Source: JAMCRM01 sp035561075 | GTDB lineage: Bacteria > Acidobacteriota > Terriglobia > Bryobacterales > Bryobacteraceae | Length of the DNA: 64,000 nt | NCBI GenBank assembly: GCA_035561075.1 | Contig: DATMYF010000023.1 | Location: forward strand, 1 to 64,000 | Reading direction: 5' to 3' | Part shown: one piece after another, positions 24,301-33,038 of the stretch | How the letters are laid out: every line of letters begins with the position of its first letter | Numbering within the stretch: the stretch's first letter is position 1 | Translations under genes and position numbers: made by a program | Notes under the pieces: model-generated | The model's input: only the letters and a program-made list of their open reading frames with translations | Database searches by the model: none | What the model was told of the DNA's origin: nothing

Positions 24301-26292
24301 ATGAAACAGATTGTCGGCATGCTGGTGATGGCGGCTTTCGCGGCGTCGGCCGCGGACCTGCCGGTGCGGCAGGTGGTGCTCTACAAGCATGGCGTAGGGT
24401 ACTTCGAGCGTTTCGGGCAACTCGGGCCGGGCGAAGCGGCACGCCTCGACTTCAAAGCCTCGGAGATGAACGACGTCCTCAAGTCGCTCACCGTGGAGGA
24501 TAAAGGCGGCAAAATTTCGGGTCTGCGCTACGACTCGAGCGAACCGCTCGCACAGAAGCTGGCGGACTTTCCGTTTCAGCTCGGGGGCGCGCAGCCGCTG
24601 AGCGCGGTGCTCGATCAATTGAAGGGCGCGAGGGTGGAACTGCGTTTCGGGTCCGGCAACGTGGCGGGCGCCATCGTGGGGGCGCGGCTCGTGCCGGGCG
24701 ACGAGAAGCGCGCCGAGCACGATCAGATCACCCTGCTGCTCGACGGGGGCGACCTGAGCACCTTCGATCTCAGTGCGGCGGCCGGCCTGCGCTTCCCTGA
24801 CCCGGCGCTCCAAGCGCAGTTCAAGGACTATCTGGCGGCGCTCAATGGCGCGCGTTCGAAGGAGAAGCGCAGCGTCTACATCGACTCCAGCGACGCCAAA
24901 GCGCGCGAGATCGCGGCCGGCTACATGGTCCCCATGCCGGTGTGGAAATCGAGCTACCGGCTGATTTTCCCCGAAACGGGACAGCCGACGCTTGAGGGCT
25001 GGGCCATCGTGGACAACACCACCGGGGAGGACTGGACGAACGTGCGGCTGTCGCTGGTATCGGGGCGGCCGGTGTCGTTCGTGAGCCGGCTCTATGAGCC
25101 ACGCTACCTGACGCGCCAGACGGCGGAACTGCCGGAGGAGCAGGCCATGGCGCCGGTGGTGCACGACGCCCAGGTGGAGTCGTCCGACAAGCAGGAAGCG
25201 CTCGTGGCTGGCGGCCGGCAGTTCAAGACGACGGCCCCCATGGCGGCTCCACCGCCTGCGTTCAAGGCGGACATGCAGTACATGAACCGCCGTGGCGCCG
25301 CCAGTTCCATCGCCGCGACCGCTGCCGGGCGCGAGGCCGGCGACCTGTTCGAATACCGGATTGCCGCACCGGTAACGGTACGAAAAAGCGAGTCCGCCAT
25401 GCTGCCGTTCATCCAGCAGGCGGTGGATGCCCGCAAGCTCTTGATCTATTCGGATGCTTCCGCGGCGCACCCCATGAACGCCGCCGAGATCGCCAACTCC
25501 ACAGGCAAAACCCTCGACGGCGGACCCGTGACCATCTACGATGGCGGCGTCTACGGAGGCGAAGGGCTGTTTGAGACCTTCAAGAGCGGCGACAAGCGGC
25601 TCATCAGCTACGCTGTGGATCTCGGCACCCGCATCACCACGGCCTTCGACTCGAAGGCCGACACCGTTCGGGAACTGCGCGCCCAGCGCGGCATCCTCAC
25701 CACCCGTACCGCGGCCATCGAGACCCGCACGTACACCATCCACAATGTGGACAAGAAGGCCAAGACCCTGGTCATCGAGCATCCTGCGCGGCCCGAATAC
25801 ACGCTGCTGGAGCGTAAGCCCGCGGAGAAGACCGCGCGCGCCTACCGCTTCGAAGTGAAGCTCGCCCCCGGCGCTACCGAGAAGTTTCCGGTGACCGAGG
25901 AGCGGGTCTACGACCAGACCGTCACCATCGCCAGCCTAACGCCCGACGTGCTGCTCACGCACATTCGCAACAAGACGCTCAGCGACGCGGTGCGCAGGCA
26001 ATTGGAACAGATCGCCGCGCTGAAACAGCAGATCGCCGCGGCGGACCAGCAAATCCGGCAGTCGGAGGCGCGCATCAGCGAGATCGCGCGCGACCAGGAT
26101 CGCATCCGGCAGAACATCGCCTCCCTAAGCCGCGTGAGCGGGCAACAGCAGCAGGTCCAGACCTACGCGAACCAGCTTGCCGGGCAGGAAGCCGAACTGG
26201 CCAAGCTGCGCGACACCGCGGATGCCCAGCGCAAGCAGAAGACGGCGCTCGAAGGCGATCTGGCGAACCGCATCGCATCGGTGGAATTCTAG
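24301..26292 (+). CDS. Secreted DUF4139-like protein with C-terminal coiled coil
   Basis: 663 residues from the ATG at 24301, where a Sec leader begins (MKQIVGMLVMAAFAASAAD). VRQVVLYKHGVGYFERFG opens the N-terminal domain; the centre has SSYRLIFPETGQPTLEGWAI with VDNTTGEDWTNVRLSLVSG, the typical DUF4139 strand. The last 110 residues are strongly heptad-like (LEQIAALKQQIAAADQQIRQ, LAGQEAELAKLRDTADAQ), predicting a coiled coil. An upstream in-frame extension overlapping yjbQ was rejected. Function unknown; probably periplasmic or surface. Confidence 0.75.
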   Translation: MKQIVGMLVMAAFAASAADLPVRQVVLYKHGVGYFERFGQLGPGEAARLDFKASEMNDVLKSLTVEDKGGKISGLRYDSSEPLAQKLADFPFQLGGAQPLSAVLDQLKGARVELRFGSGNVAGAIVGARLVPGDEKRAEHDQITLLLDGGDLSTFDLSAAAGLRFPDPALQAQFKDYLAALNGARSKEKRSVYIDSSDAKAREIAAGYMVPMPVWKSSYRLIFPETGQPTLEGWAIVDNTTGEDWTNVRLSLVSGRPVSFVSRLYEPRYLTRQTAELPEEQAMAPVVHDAQVESSDKQEALVAGGRQFKTTAPMAAPPPAFKADMQYMNRRGAASSIAATAAGREAGDLFEYRIAAPVTVRKSESAMLPFIQQAVDARKLLIYSDASAAHPMNAAEIANSTGKTLDGGPVTIYDGGVYGGEGLFETFKSGDKRLISYAVDLGTRITTAFDSKADTVRELRAQRGILTTRTAAIETRTYTIHNVDKKAKTLVIEHPARPEYTLLERKPAEKTARAYRFEVKLAPGATEKFPVTEERVYDQTVTIASLTPDVLLTHIRNKTLSDAVRRQLEQIAALKQQIAAADQQIRQSEARISEIARDQDRIRQNIASLSRVSGQQQQVQTYANQLAGQEAELAKLRDTADAQRKQKTALEGDLANRIASVEF

Positions 26293-26401
26293 CGGACTCC
26301 GGCAGTTCTCTGCTAATCTCCCTCCCTTCCGTGCGTCTGGCGATTGAGGCGAGGCGCACTGCGACGTCTCAGCCGCCCCAGCGGCGGCACAGGAGATAGA
26401 T

Positions 26402-27583
26402 TTGGCTACCGGTTCGACGCCCGCTATGGTTTCTCTGACCCCGGTTTCCGGCAACAGGCGCATTGAGGCGATTGACATCCTTCGAGGGATTTCGATTTTC
26501 GGTGTGCTGGCCTCAGATATGATCGGTCTGAGTTCGCCGGAACACCACTTCGGTCCAGGCCTGATATGGACCGATCCGGCAAGCCGGGCCATCGCCTTCC
26601 TGCTGGATGTGCTGGTATCTGAGAAGTTCCTTACTCTGTTTTCGGTTTTGTTCGGGATCGGGCTCGCGATTCAGTTCGAGCGCTCGACGAAGTACGGAGT
26701 AACGTCTCTCGCCTTCTATTGGCGCCGATTCGCCGGGTTGTTGCTGATGGGCATCGTCCACGGCCTGTTTTTTTGGTCCGGGGACATCCTGACAACGTAT
26801 GCCGTCTTCGGCGCTTTACTGCTGCTCTTCCGGAATCGTACTCAGAAGACGGTTCTAAGCTGGGCTGCCGGACTGCAGATACTGATGTTCGTCGCTGCGC
26901 TTGCGGTATGGCTGTACGGCGGCAAACGCCTGCCAGTGCCTGAAGAACTGGAGAGACAAGTGGCGTTGTACGGCCAGGGCACCTGGGAGGCTATCCAGCA
27001 GGCGCGCATCGGAGATTATGTGGAGCGTCACGTCGGGTCTCTCCCTTTGCTGCTGCCGTTCATCTTCCCGCGTCTTCTTTTCGGGCTATGGCTCTGGCGT
27101 ACCGGCGTCCTGCAAAGCCTCTCTGACAGCAAAGCGCTGTTGCGAAGGATCTGCTTTGGCGGCATCGCTATCGGCATCGCGGGCGAGGCAACAACGGCGA
27201 TGCTTGCCCAAGGCGACATGGGTCCCTTGCGGGTGATCTGCATCCCAGTGCTGGCCTGTGGGTATGCTTGCGGCATTGCCCTGTTCGCGTCAGCGGGCTC
27301 TTGGCCAGGGTTGCACCGTGCGCTTGCGGCCGTGGGCAGGACCTCGTTGAGCAACTATCTGTTTCAACGCGTCCTCTGCACGACGCTGTTCTATTCGTAC
27401 GGTTTCGGCTTGTATGGCAAGGTCGGACCCCTGGCCGGCCTGGGCATCACGAGTCTGGTTTTTGTCGTGCAACTGCTTCTCACGACGTTCTGGATGAGGC
27501 ACTTTCAGCATGGACCGCTGGAGTGGGCATGGCGGTCGCTCAGTTACTGGAGACTCCAACAAATGCGTGCGCCCGCGACATGA
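26402..27583 (+). CDS. DUF418 (YeiB-like) integral membrane protein
   Basis: 393 residues from a TTG at 26402, preceded by AGGAG at good spacing; an ATG at 26426 is the alternative. RRIEAIDILRGISIFGVLAS is the family opening, and about nine to ten hydrophobic helices follow. The C-terminal region VGRTSLSNYLFQRVLCTTLF is the DUF418 hallmark. Members resemble acyltransferase-3 proteins and may transport or acylate; function unknown. Base use here is richer in A and T than in neighbouring genes, which may mark a recent arrival. The 3' end overlaps the start of the decayed pseudogene region. Confidence 0.82.
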   Translation: MATGSTPAMVSLTPVSGNRRIEAIDILRGISIFGVLASDMIGLSSPEHHFGPGLIWTDPASRAIAFLLDVLVSEKFLTLFSVLFGIGLAIQFERSTKYGVTSLAFYWRRFAGLLLMGIVHGLFFWSGDILTTYAVFGALLLLFRNRTQKTVLSWAAGLQILMFVAALAVWLYGGKRLPVPEELERQVALYGQGTWEAIQQARIGDYVERHVGSLPLLLPFIFPRLLFGLWLWRTGVLQSLSDSKALLRRICFGGIAIGIAGEATTAMLAQGDMGPLRVICIPVLACGYACGIALFASAGSWPGLHRALAAVGRTSLSNYLFQRVLCTTLFYSYGFGLYGKVGPLAGLGITSLVFVVQLLLTTFWMRHFQHGPLEWAWRSLSYWRLQQMRAPAT

Positions 27584-28147
27584 TGAGGCGCATGAGTTTC
27601 TCGACGGCGTCCGCCGCGGTGGCGGGCGCCGCATCTGCGGCCCGGCGTCCAGGGACCGGATTTCGCTGGCGGCCTGGGTTCATCAACCGCAGCTTCGTCG
27701 AGACCCGGCGCTGGAGTTCGGTCAACCAGTTTTTCGAGAACCCCATGCAGGGGTACCTGAACCAACTGAAACGCGCCGGGCGGGACTGCAACGTGGAGTT
27801 CATCCGGATCATCGTGGATGACGAGGGCGACATGGCCGCGCCCGAGAACAGGTCCGAATGGCGCCGCGGTGGCGCATCATCCGCTGCAACATGCGCGGGG
27901 GCCCGCGGGAGTGGAAGAGAGATGCCGGCCTGGTGAAGCGTGCGGCCGAGTGGTTCGCCGACCCGGCGAAGCTAATCCAGATCTGTTTGGATGCAGGGTT
28001 CCGCGGCGCCTGGGGCATCGCGAGCTACGGGCGGACGCTCGCGGTACGACGGAAAAACTTACGTCCGATGAACTCTGGACCAGGGAAGCCAAGGGTGTGC
28101 AGCTTACCAGGGAACTCATCGAACGCACGGTATTCAAGCGCGCGTGA
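27580..28147 (+). pseudogene. Decayed sugar phosphate isomerase/epimerase (TIM-barrel) pseudogene
   Basis: No single frame spans this stretch, but segments in all three plus frames form one degraded protein in order. Recognisable pieces are a twin-arginine-like start (MMRRMSFSTASAAVAG), DRISLAAW in a second frame, VNQFFENPMQGYLNQLKRAG and VEFIRIIVDDEGDMAAP in the first frame, IIRCNMRGGPREWKRDAG and FRGAWGIASYG in another, and SDELWTREAKGVQ with LTRELIERTVFKRA in the third. These match, from memory, acidobacterial exported xylose-isomerase-like proteins. Several frameshifts and at least one internal deletion (the chain is well short of the usual 280-300 residues) make it non-functional. Confidence 0.68.
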
Positions 28148-28200
28148 CTCGCTCTGCGCCGGATCGCACACTGGCATGAACGATGCTTGGCCGTTTGGTA

Positions 28201-28971
28201 ATGACGGTCACCCAGGGTTCCGCACGCACGCCGGACGAGCAGTTCATGCCTGACGAGCAGTGGGACGTCTACCGCTCCGTGATCCGCAGGGCGCGCAGCC
28301 GCGGCATACAGTTCGGTCTCGGAGGAGCCTTCGGGTACGCCACTTACACCGGAGACTGGCGCAACACCAAGGACCTCGACCTGTTCGTCACCCCGGAAAA
28401 CCGCGACGCCATGATCGACGTCCTGCTGGCAGAGGGGTTGGAGGATTATTACGAGCAGGTCCGCTACGACCGCCGCTGGATCTACCGCGGTTACCGCGCC
28501 GACACCATCGTTGACATCATCTGGTCAATGGCGAATCAGCGCGCGCACGTGGACCAGCGCTGGTTCGACGCCGCGCGCACCGTCGAACTGCGGGGCGAAA
28601 CGCTGCTGGTGATCGCTCCCGAAGAATTGCTCTGGCAGAAGCTCTACATCCTGCAGCGGGACCGCTGCGATTGGCCGGACGTTCTCAACCTGATATACGC
28701 GCTCGGACCCCTGCTCGATTGGGAGCACCTGCTGAGCCGCCTGGAGCAGGACCGGCCCCTCCTGGCGAGCATGCTCTCGCTCTATGGCTGGCTCTGCCCC
28801 GCACGTGCGCAATCCCTGCCGGAGTGGTTATGGGAGCGGCTGCGAATGCCAGCGGCGGCGGACGAAGGCGCGCCTGATGTGGATGCCAACCGCGTCTGCC
28901 TGTTGGACAACCGCCCGTGGTTCCCCACCGCGAACATCGACCCGCTCAAAACACCTTGCCCGCCATGGTAA
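28201..28971 (+). CDS. Nucleotidyltransferase of the AbiEii/DUF6036-like superfamily
   Basis: About 256 residues from the ATG at 28201; an ATG at 28183 is also possible and neither has a clear ribosome binding site. FGLGGAFGYATYTGDWRNTKDLDLFV carries the nucleotidyltransferase GG...DLD motif, and DTIVDIIWSMA supplies the third acidic position. APEELLWQKLYILQRDRCDWPDV is typical of this group's helical second half. Some relatives are toxin halves of abortive-infection pairs, others are resistance or housekeeping enzymes. No antitoxin-like gene is adjacent, so toxin function is not supported. It follows the pseudogene. Confidence 0.65.
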   Translation: MTVTQGSARTPDEQFMPDEQWDVYRSVIRRARSRGIQFGLGGAFGYATYTGDWRNTKDLDLFVTPENRDAMIDVLLAEGLEDYYEQVRYDRRWIYRGYRADTIVDIIWSMANQRAHVDQRWFDAARTVELRGETLLVIAPEELLWQKLYILQRDRCDWPDVLNLIYALGPLLDWEHLLSRLEQDRPLLASMLSLYGWLCPARAQSLPEWLWERLRMPAAADEGAPDVDANRVCLLDNRPWFPTANIDPLKTPCPPW

Positions 28972-28975
28972 GCGC

Positions 28976-29182
28976 TCAGGCGGCTTCTTTTGACCGCTCA
29001 GCCTGGAGTTGCTCGATGGTCTTTTTGCCTTCCGCCAGATACAGCAATTCCTGCCCCAGCTTCACGTCGACAAACGTGTTGGTGTGATCGATCCAGACCC
29101 GCACGGTGCCGGTCTGGGGATCGGGAGCGCCCACTGCATACCCTTGCGCCTCCAGAATCTCCAACGCTTCTCGATCGGTCAT
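28976..29182 (-). CDS. Small hypothetical protein, DUF-like beta domain
   Basis: 68 residues from the ATG at 29182; a strong GGGAGGGAG before it decides this over a start 42 bp upstream. The sequence MTDREALEILEAQGYAVG then TVRVWIDHTNTFVDVKLGQE and LYLAEGKKTIEQLQAERS suggests a small alpha/beta domain with a C-terminal helix. I do not recognise the family. It ends 4 bp from the convergent nucleotidyltransferase gene and begins 14 bp after the stop of the lipocalin-like gene on the same strand. Confidence 0.65.
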   Translation of the reverse strand: MTDREALEILEAQGYAVGAPDPQTGTVRVWIDHTNTFVDVKLGQELLYLAEGKKTIEQLQAERSKEAA

Positions 29183-29196
29183 GACTCCCTCCCTGC

Positions 29197-29667
29197 TCAA
29201 CGCCTTTCGTAGACCTCCGTCCATGTTTTGGTATCACCGGGTGTTTCGAGACGGATTCTACGGGTCAGATAGCGGCCGTTGCGCGAGAGCGAAGTACGGG
29301 CGGTTTCCTTTCGTGTACCGTCGTCACTGCGGAAAACCGTCTCGTAGGTTGCGGCGTCCACGCGCTTCAGTACCGCCGTCCCTGCCCCGAGAGCGCCCGT
29401 CATGGGGTATGACTTACCATCGATAGCGCCTGTGAATGTGAAGCTTCGACCATCTTCGTTGGCCTCCGTTACCGTGCCGCTGTATTGAAGCGCCGGTTCC
29501 TGGTGTTGGATTTGAAGGACTACGCTCGCGGGTTTCGGCTTCGAACCCCAATGCGATTTCGCGACATTGAGGTGCCATGTCCCCGTGAGGTTTGCCGGCT
29601 GGCCTGCGCAGACTCCCAGGGCTGCTGAGAGGAACGCAGGAACAAGCCATGCGGAAAAGACCCTCAT
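29197..29667 (-). CDS. Secreted lipocalin-like hypothetical protein
   Basis: 156 residues with a Sec leader (FSAWLVPAFLSAALGVCAGQ). Then NLTGTWHLNVAKSHWGSKPK, an opening that recurs in Solibacter proteins, and a run of beta strands (SFTFTGAIDGKSYPMTG, TAVLKRVDAATYETVFRSDD, TRKETARTSLSRNGRYLTR). This fits a small secreted beta-barrel of lipocalin type. Function unknown. It is followed on the same strand by the 68-aa gene. Confidence 0.72.
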   Translation of the reverse strand: MRVFSAWLVPAFLSAALGVCAGQPANLTGTWHLNVAKSHWGSKPKPASVVLQIQHQEPALQYSGTVTEANEDGRSFTFTGAIDGKSYPMTGALGAGTAVLKRVDAATYETVFRSDDGTRKETARTSLSRNGRYLTRRIRLETPGDTKTWTEVYERR

Positions 29668-29725
29668 AGCGGTTCCTCCTGCGTTCGATTTCTGACTCTA
29701 GAATACTCCCGGCGAGGGGAAATGC

Positions 29726-30790
29726 CTAGCGCCCCGAGAGTACCCAGGCTTCGCTGAACACAGCCCGGTTGATCACGGTCCGGCTGTGCGAGGTGTACAC
29801 CACCTGGATCCGGCCTTCCCGGTCTTGAATCGCGACCGGGTACGCAAAATCACCACGTCCGGCGGCAATGTTGCGCCGGTGCGGGTAGCTCCGGTCGCGA
29901 TCGGTCGAGAGAGCGACGGCGAGCGGCGTCCGGTCAACCGGACTGTCGTTGAAAACCAGCAGGAGATTCCCGCTGCGGAGCTTCAGAAAATCCACCGCCG
30001 AGTTTGGGTTCGGGAAGGCAGAGTCCCGACCCTCGGTCCAGGTACGCCCTCCGTCGCGGGATTCGGCGCGCACCAGAAAGCCTTCGGTGCCCGGCCCGTA
30101 CCCTCCGCCGCGCCGGCAGTACGCCACCAGGTGGCCCGGAGAGATCTCCACCACCGCCGGCTGGATATTTCCTTTGGCCGACCGGATGCGGCCGCTCTCG
30201 CGCCACGTCTTCAGGCGCGGGTCAAAGCGCAGAAACAGCGAGGTGCTGGCAGGTCCCACGATCTCCGTGTCATGCCCCGTCTCCTGATATACCGGCAGAA
30301 GGTAGCTTCCGTCGCTCAAGACGATGGGACGATTCCGGACCATGGTGCCAGGTTCGAGCGTCAGGAGCGAGGCGTCCGACCATGTGGCGGCGTTGTCGTG
30401 CGACACCTTTACCTGAATGCGGGAATCCGACCATGTAGCGCCGAACCGCACCACGTAGAAGAGCCACACCGTGCCATCGGGCGCCTGCCATACGACACCG
30501 TTGCCGGCCGACCGGAACGGATCCCGGGCAATCGGGCGCGGCGCGGACCACGCCGTTGCGCCCTTCACCAGCCTCGATCCATAGACGGCGGTGTCCGTCT
30601 CGTATTCCCCGCCGCCCCCGTAGTAGACCAGGTACAGATCGCCGTTATTCAGCTCTGTAATGCAGGCCGGATGTTTGTACTGACCGGTCCGCACCTCCGG
30701 GCCGAAGATGCGTTCCAGTTTGAGATCGGCGGCAGCCGAGATGGCAGCAGCGGCCGCCAGCACCAGGATTACGTGCCGAATGCCTCCCAC
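29726..30790 (-). CDS. Secreted sialidase-like (BNR) glycosidase
   Basis: 354 residues with a Sec leader (VILVLAAAAAISAAAD). Asp-box-like repeats SHDNAATWSDA, SRDGGRTWTEG and STDRDRSYPHR mark a six-bladed propeller; RNRPIVLSDGSYLLPVYQE and FNDSPVDRTPLAVALS are conserved in the exo-alpha-sialidase-like family. It should cleave terminal acidic or other sugars outside the cytoplasm, though true sialidase activity is unproven. It lies 12 bp after the MFS transporter gene on the same strand, indicating coupled expression within the catabolic locus. Confidence 0.78.
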   Translation of the reverse strand: MGGIRHVILVLAAAAAISAAADLKLERIFGPEVRTGQYKHPACITELNNGDLYLVYYGGGGEYETDTAVYGSRLVKGATAWSAPRPIARDPFRSAGNGVVWQAPDGTVWLFYVVRFGATWSDSRIQVKVSHDNAATWSDASLLTLEPGTMVRNRPIVLSDGSYLLPVYQETGHDTEIVGPASTSLFLRFDPRLKTWRESGRIRSAKGNIQPAVVEISPGHLVAYCRRGGGYGPGTEGFLVRAESRDGGRTWTEGRDSAFPNPNSAVDFLKLRSGNLLLVFNDSPVDRTPLAVALSTDRDRSYPHRRNIAAGRGDFAYPVAIQDREGRIQVVYTSHSRTVINRAVFSEAWVLSGR

Positions 30791-30802
30791 ATCCTCCCCC
30801 TG

Positions 30803-32092
30803 CTACACGGCGCCGGTCTGCAACTGACGCTGCATGGCCTCGGAGTCGCGTTTCACGAAAAACACCATACCCGCCACCAGCGCCAACCCCGCCGCAATGT
30901 ATACGGTGGAAGCAAGCGCAATGGCGAGCCCGAGGCTCTGGCGCTGAGCGATGATTCCGATCACCAGCGGCGCCGAGCCGCCGCCCGCGAGCCAACCCAC
31001 CGCATTCATGAATCCGGCGGCCGTGCCGCGCGCCTCCGGTCGGATCACGTCAAACACCGCGGCGAAAATGTTGGCATCGTACAAGCCCTTGAACAGTCCC
31101 CACGCGGTCAGTGCAAAAATCAGCACCGGGACCGACTCGGCCAGCCCGCAGAGCGCCACAAACGGCGCGCCGCCGAAGACCCCGATCGCCTGCACCATCA
31201 TGCGGCCGCGAGGCGTGCGCATGCGCAGCAGATCGGCCAGCCAGCCTCCGAGCGGCGATCCCACCATGCTTGCCAACTGCACGAACACCGTCGCAGTGAG
31301 TCCGGCCATGGCCAGGCTCATGTGAAATCGCTGGTAGAGGAACGCAGGCATCCAGGAGAGCAGCACCACGGCCACGAAGTTCGCGCACATGAATGCGGCC
31401 ATGAGGGCGAGGACCGTGGGGGTTCCCCACACCACCCTCAGGAACTGGCTCAGCGGCAGGCGCGCAGGCGGTGCCGTTTTTACGCCCGCCTCGGAAAGGT
31501 CCGCGGCGCCGCGCCGAGGCTCCCGCAAGTAACCGTGCAGCACGAACCCGAGCAGCACCCCAAGCCCGCCAAAGACGATGAAGGACCAGCGCCAGCCGTA
31601 ATGCTGCCCGATCAGCCCGGCGAAGAAACCACCCCCGATGGTCCCGATATAGACGGCCGTCTGGTGCAGTCCCATGGCCCGCGAGCGCGTCTGCTTGCCA
31701 TGGTAATCGCTGAGCATCGACATCGATGCCGGGTAGTAGAACGTCTCCCCGAGTCCCTCGGCCGCACGGAAAGCGAACAGGTGCACGAACCTCTGCGAGA
31801 GCGCCGTGGCCATGCAGATGATACTCCACACGTGCAGCCCCAGCAGGATCGCGGACTTGCGGCGGATGCGGTCCACCACCATCCCCGCGAACGGAGCGCT
31901 CAGCCCATAGACCCAGGCAAAGGACGATCCGAGAAGCCCGAGTTGCACCGTGGTGAGACCCATCTCTCGCTGAAGCAGGGGGAAGACGGAAAAAATCGCC
32001 TGGCGATCAGCATAATTAAAAAACGAGATGCACCAGAGCATCGCCACCACGTGCCATTTGTACCGGCCGTGAGTGGCAGAATCGTAGGCCAT
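30803..32092 (-). CDS. MFS transporter, anion:cation symporter (hexuronate/glucarate-like) type
   Basis: About 429 residues from the ATG at 32092 (MAYDSATHGRYKWHVVAMLW); a start at 32152 is possible but would place the palindrome described below inside the gene. About twelve hydrophobic helices, with SFFNYADRQAIFSVFPLLQ, VDRIRRKSAILLGLHVWS and RAAEGLGETFYYPASMSMLS as ACS-family marks. It probably imports a sugar acid with protons. It diverges from the IclR gene and precedes the sialidase-like gene by 12 bp. Confidence 0.86.
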   Translation of the reverse strand: MAYDSATHGRYKWHVVAMLWCISFFNYADRQAIFSVFPLLQREMGLTTVQLGLLGSSFAWVYGLSAPFAGMVVDRIRRKSAILLGLHVWSIICMATALSQRFVHLFAFRAAEGLGETFYYPASMSMLSDYHGKQTRSRAMGLHQTAVYIGTIGGGFFAGLIGQHYGWRWSFIVFGGLGVLLGFVLHGYLREPRRGAADLSEAGVKTAPPARLPLSQFLRVVWGTPTVLALMAAFMCANFVAVVLLSWMPAFLYQRFHMSLAMAGLTATVFVQLASMVGSPLGGWLADLLRMRTPRGRMMVQAIGVFGGAPFVALCGLAESVPVLIFALTAWGLFKGLYDANIFAAVFDVIRPEARGTAAGFMNAVGWLAGGGSAPLVIGIIAQRQSLGLAIALASTVYIAAGLALVAGMVFFVKRDSEAMQRQLQTGAV

Positions 32093-32135
32093 CTCGGGAT
32101 TGTATGTTGTTCTGTGTACCGGCGCAAGTAAGTTG

Positions 32136-32154
32136 AAATGTGATATTGTCATTT
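32136..32154. promoter_or_regulatory. 19-bp inverted repeat between MFS and IclR genes (candidate operator)
   Basis: The element AAATG-N9-CATTT is an imperfect palindrome in the divergent promoter region. Its minus-strand reading matches 12 of 19 positions of an element at 35233-35251 that lies across the -10 of the TonB-receptor promoter. IclR-type regulators bind such short palindromes. The site is inferred, not shown. Confidence 0.4.
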
Positions 32155-32181
32155 GAAACGTAAACGCCGGCGGAAGGGATT

Positions 32182-33036
32182 ATGACGAAACGACCCAGGA
32201 AGAAAACCGCCCCGGCCCCCGCGCCGGCGGTGGAGCGGCCCGGCTATCACTCGCGCTCGGTCACCAAGGCGCTGGAGGTAATCGAGGTCCTGAAGAGGAG
32301 TTCCAAGCCTATGGGGCTCCACCGGCTCTCCCAGGAGGTCGGGCTCACCAAAGCCTCGCTGCTGCGGGTGCTGGACACCCTGAAGGCGGGCGGCTACCTG
32401 CAAAAGAACTCGAGCGGCGAGTATTCGCTTTCGAGCGATCTTGGCTTCATGCTGCCTGTGGGCTGGCTTTCAGGCCTGCTGCGGGCCGCGCTGCCGCAAC
32501 TCAAGCAACTGACTCAGCAGTTCCGTGAGAGCACGGCGCTGGCGCACCTCTACGCCAACCACATCGAGGTGATTGGGGTTTGCGAGTGCCAGCAGACCGT
32601 CCGGATGGGCAATACGGTGGGGCGCATCCTTCAGCCTCATGCGAGTTCCCTGGGCAAGGTGATCTCGGCCTTTCAGGAGGAGGAGCGGCAGGAGCGGCTG
32701 GTGCATTGCTATGGCCTGCTGCCCATGACGGCCAAGACGATCACGGAGGAGTCGCGGCTCAAAGAGGAATTCACCCGCATCCGCGAGCAGGGCTACGGGG
32801 TGGATGACGAGGAAACCACTCCCGGAGGCCGCTGCTTCGGAGCGCCGATCCGGGCGCCGTGGGGGCAGGTGATCGCGGCAGTCAGCATTTCCGTCCCGAT
32901 GATCCGGCTGGGCAGTCCCGAACGCGGGCAGGCGCTGGTAAATGCGCTCAAAGCGACGGCCGACGCCATCTCCGCCGAACTCTCGTCAGGGCAGCCGGGC
33001 CGCAAGGCAGCGCTGGCCTCCGGGAAGGACGTGTAA
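32182..33036 (+). CDS. IclR-family transcriptional regulator
   Basis: 284 residues. After a basic N-terminal tail (MTKRPRKKTAPAPAPAV), the winged helix spans about 25-85 (VTKALEVIEVLKRS, GLHRLSQEVGLTKASLLRVL, YLQKNSSGEYSLS), followed by the IclR effector domain with LAHLYANHIEVIGV, LQPHASSLGKVIS, GYGVDDEETTPGGRCFGAPI and VIAAVSISVP. IclR proteins sense small carbon compounds and repress or activate catabolic operons. It is divergent from the MFS gene and followed 2 bp later by the sialidase-like gene. GGAAGG precedes the ATG. Confidence 0.93.
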   Translation: MTKRPRKKTAPAPAPAVERPGYHSRSVTKALEVIEVLKRSSKPMGLHRLSQEVGLTKASLLRVLDTLKAGGYLQKNSSGEYSLSSDLGFMLPVGWLSGLLRAALPQLKQLTQQFRESTALAHLYANHIEVIGVCECQQTVRMGNTVGRILQPHASSLGKVISAFQEEERQERLVHCYGLLPMTAKTITEESRLKEEFTRIREQGYGVDDEETTPGGRCFGAPIRAPWGQVIAAVSISVPMIRLGSPERGQALVNALKATADAISAELSSGQPGRKAALASGKDV

Positions 33037-33038
33037 TC

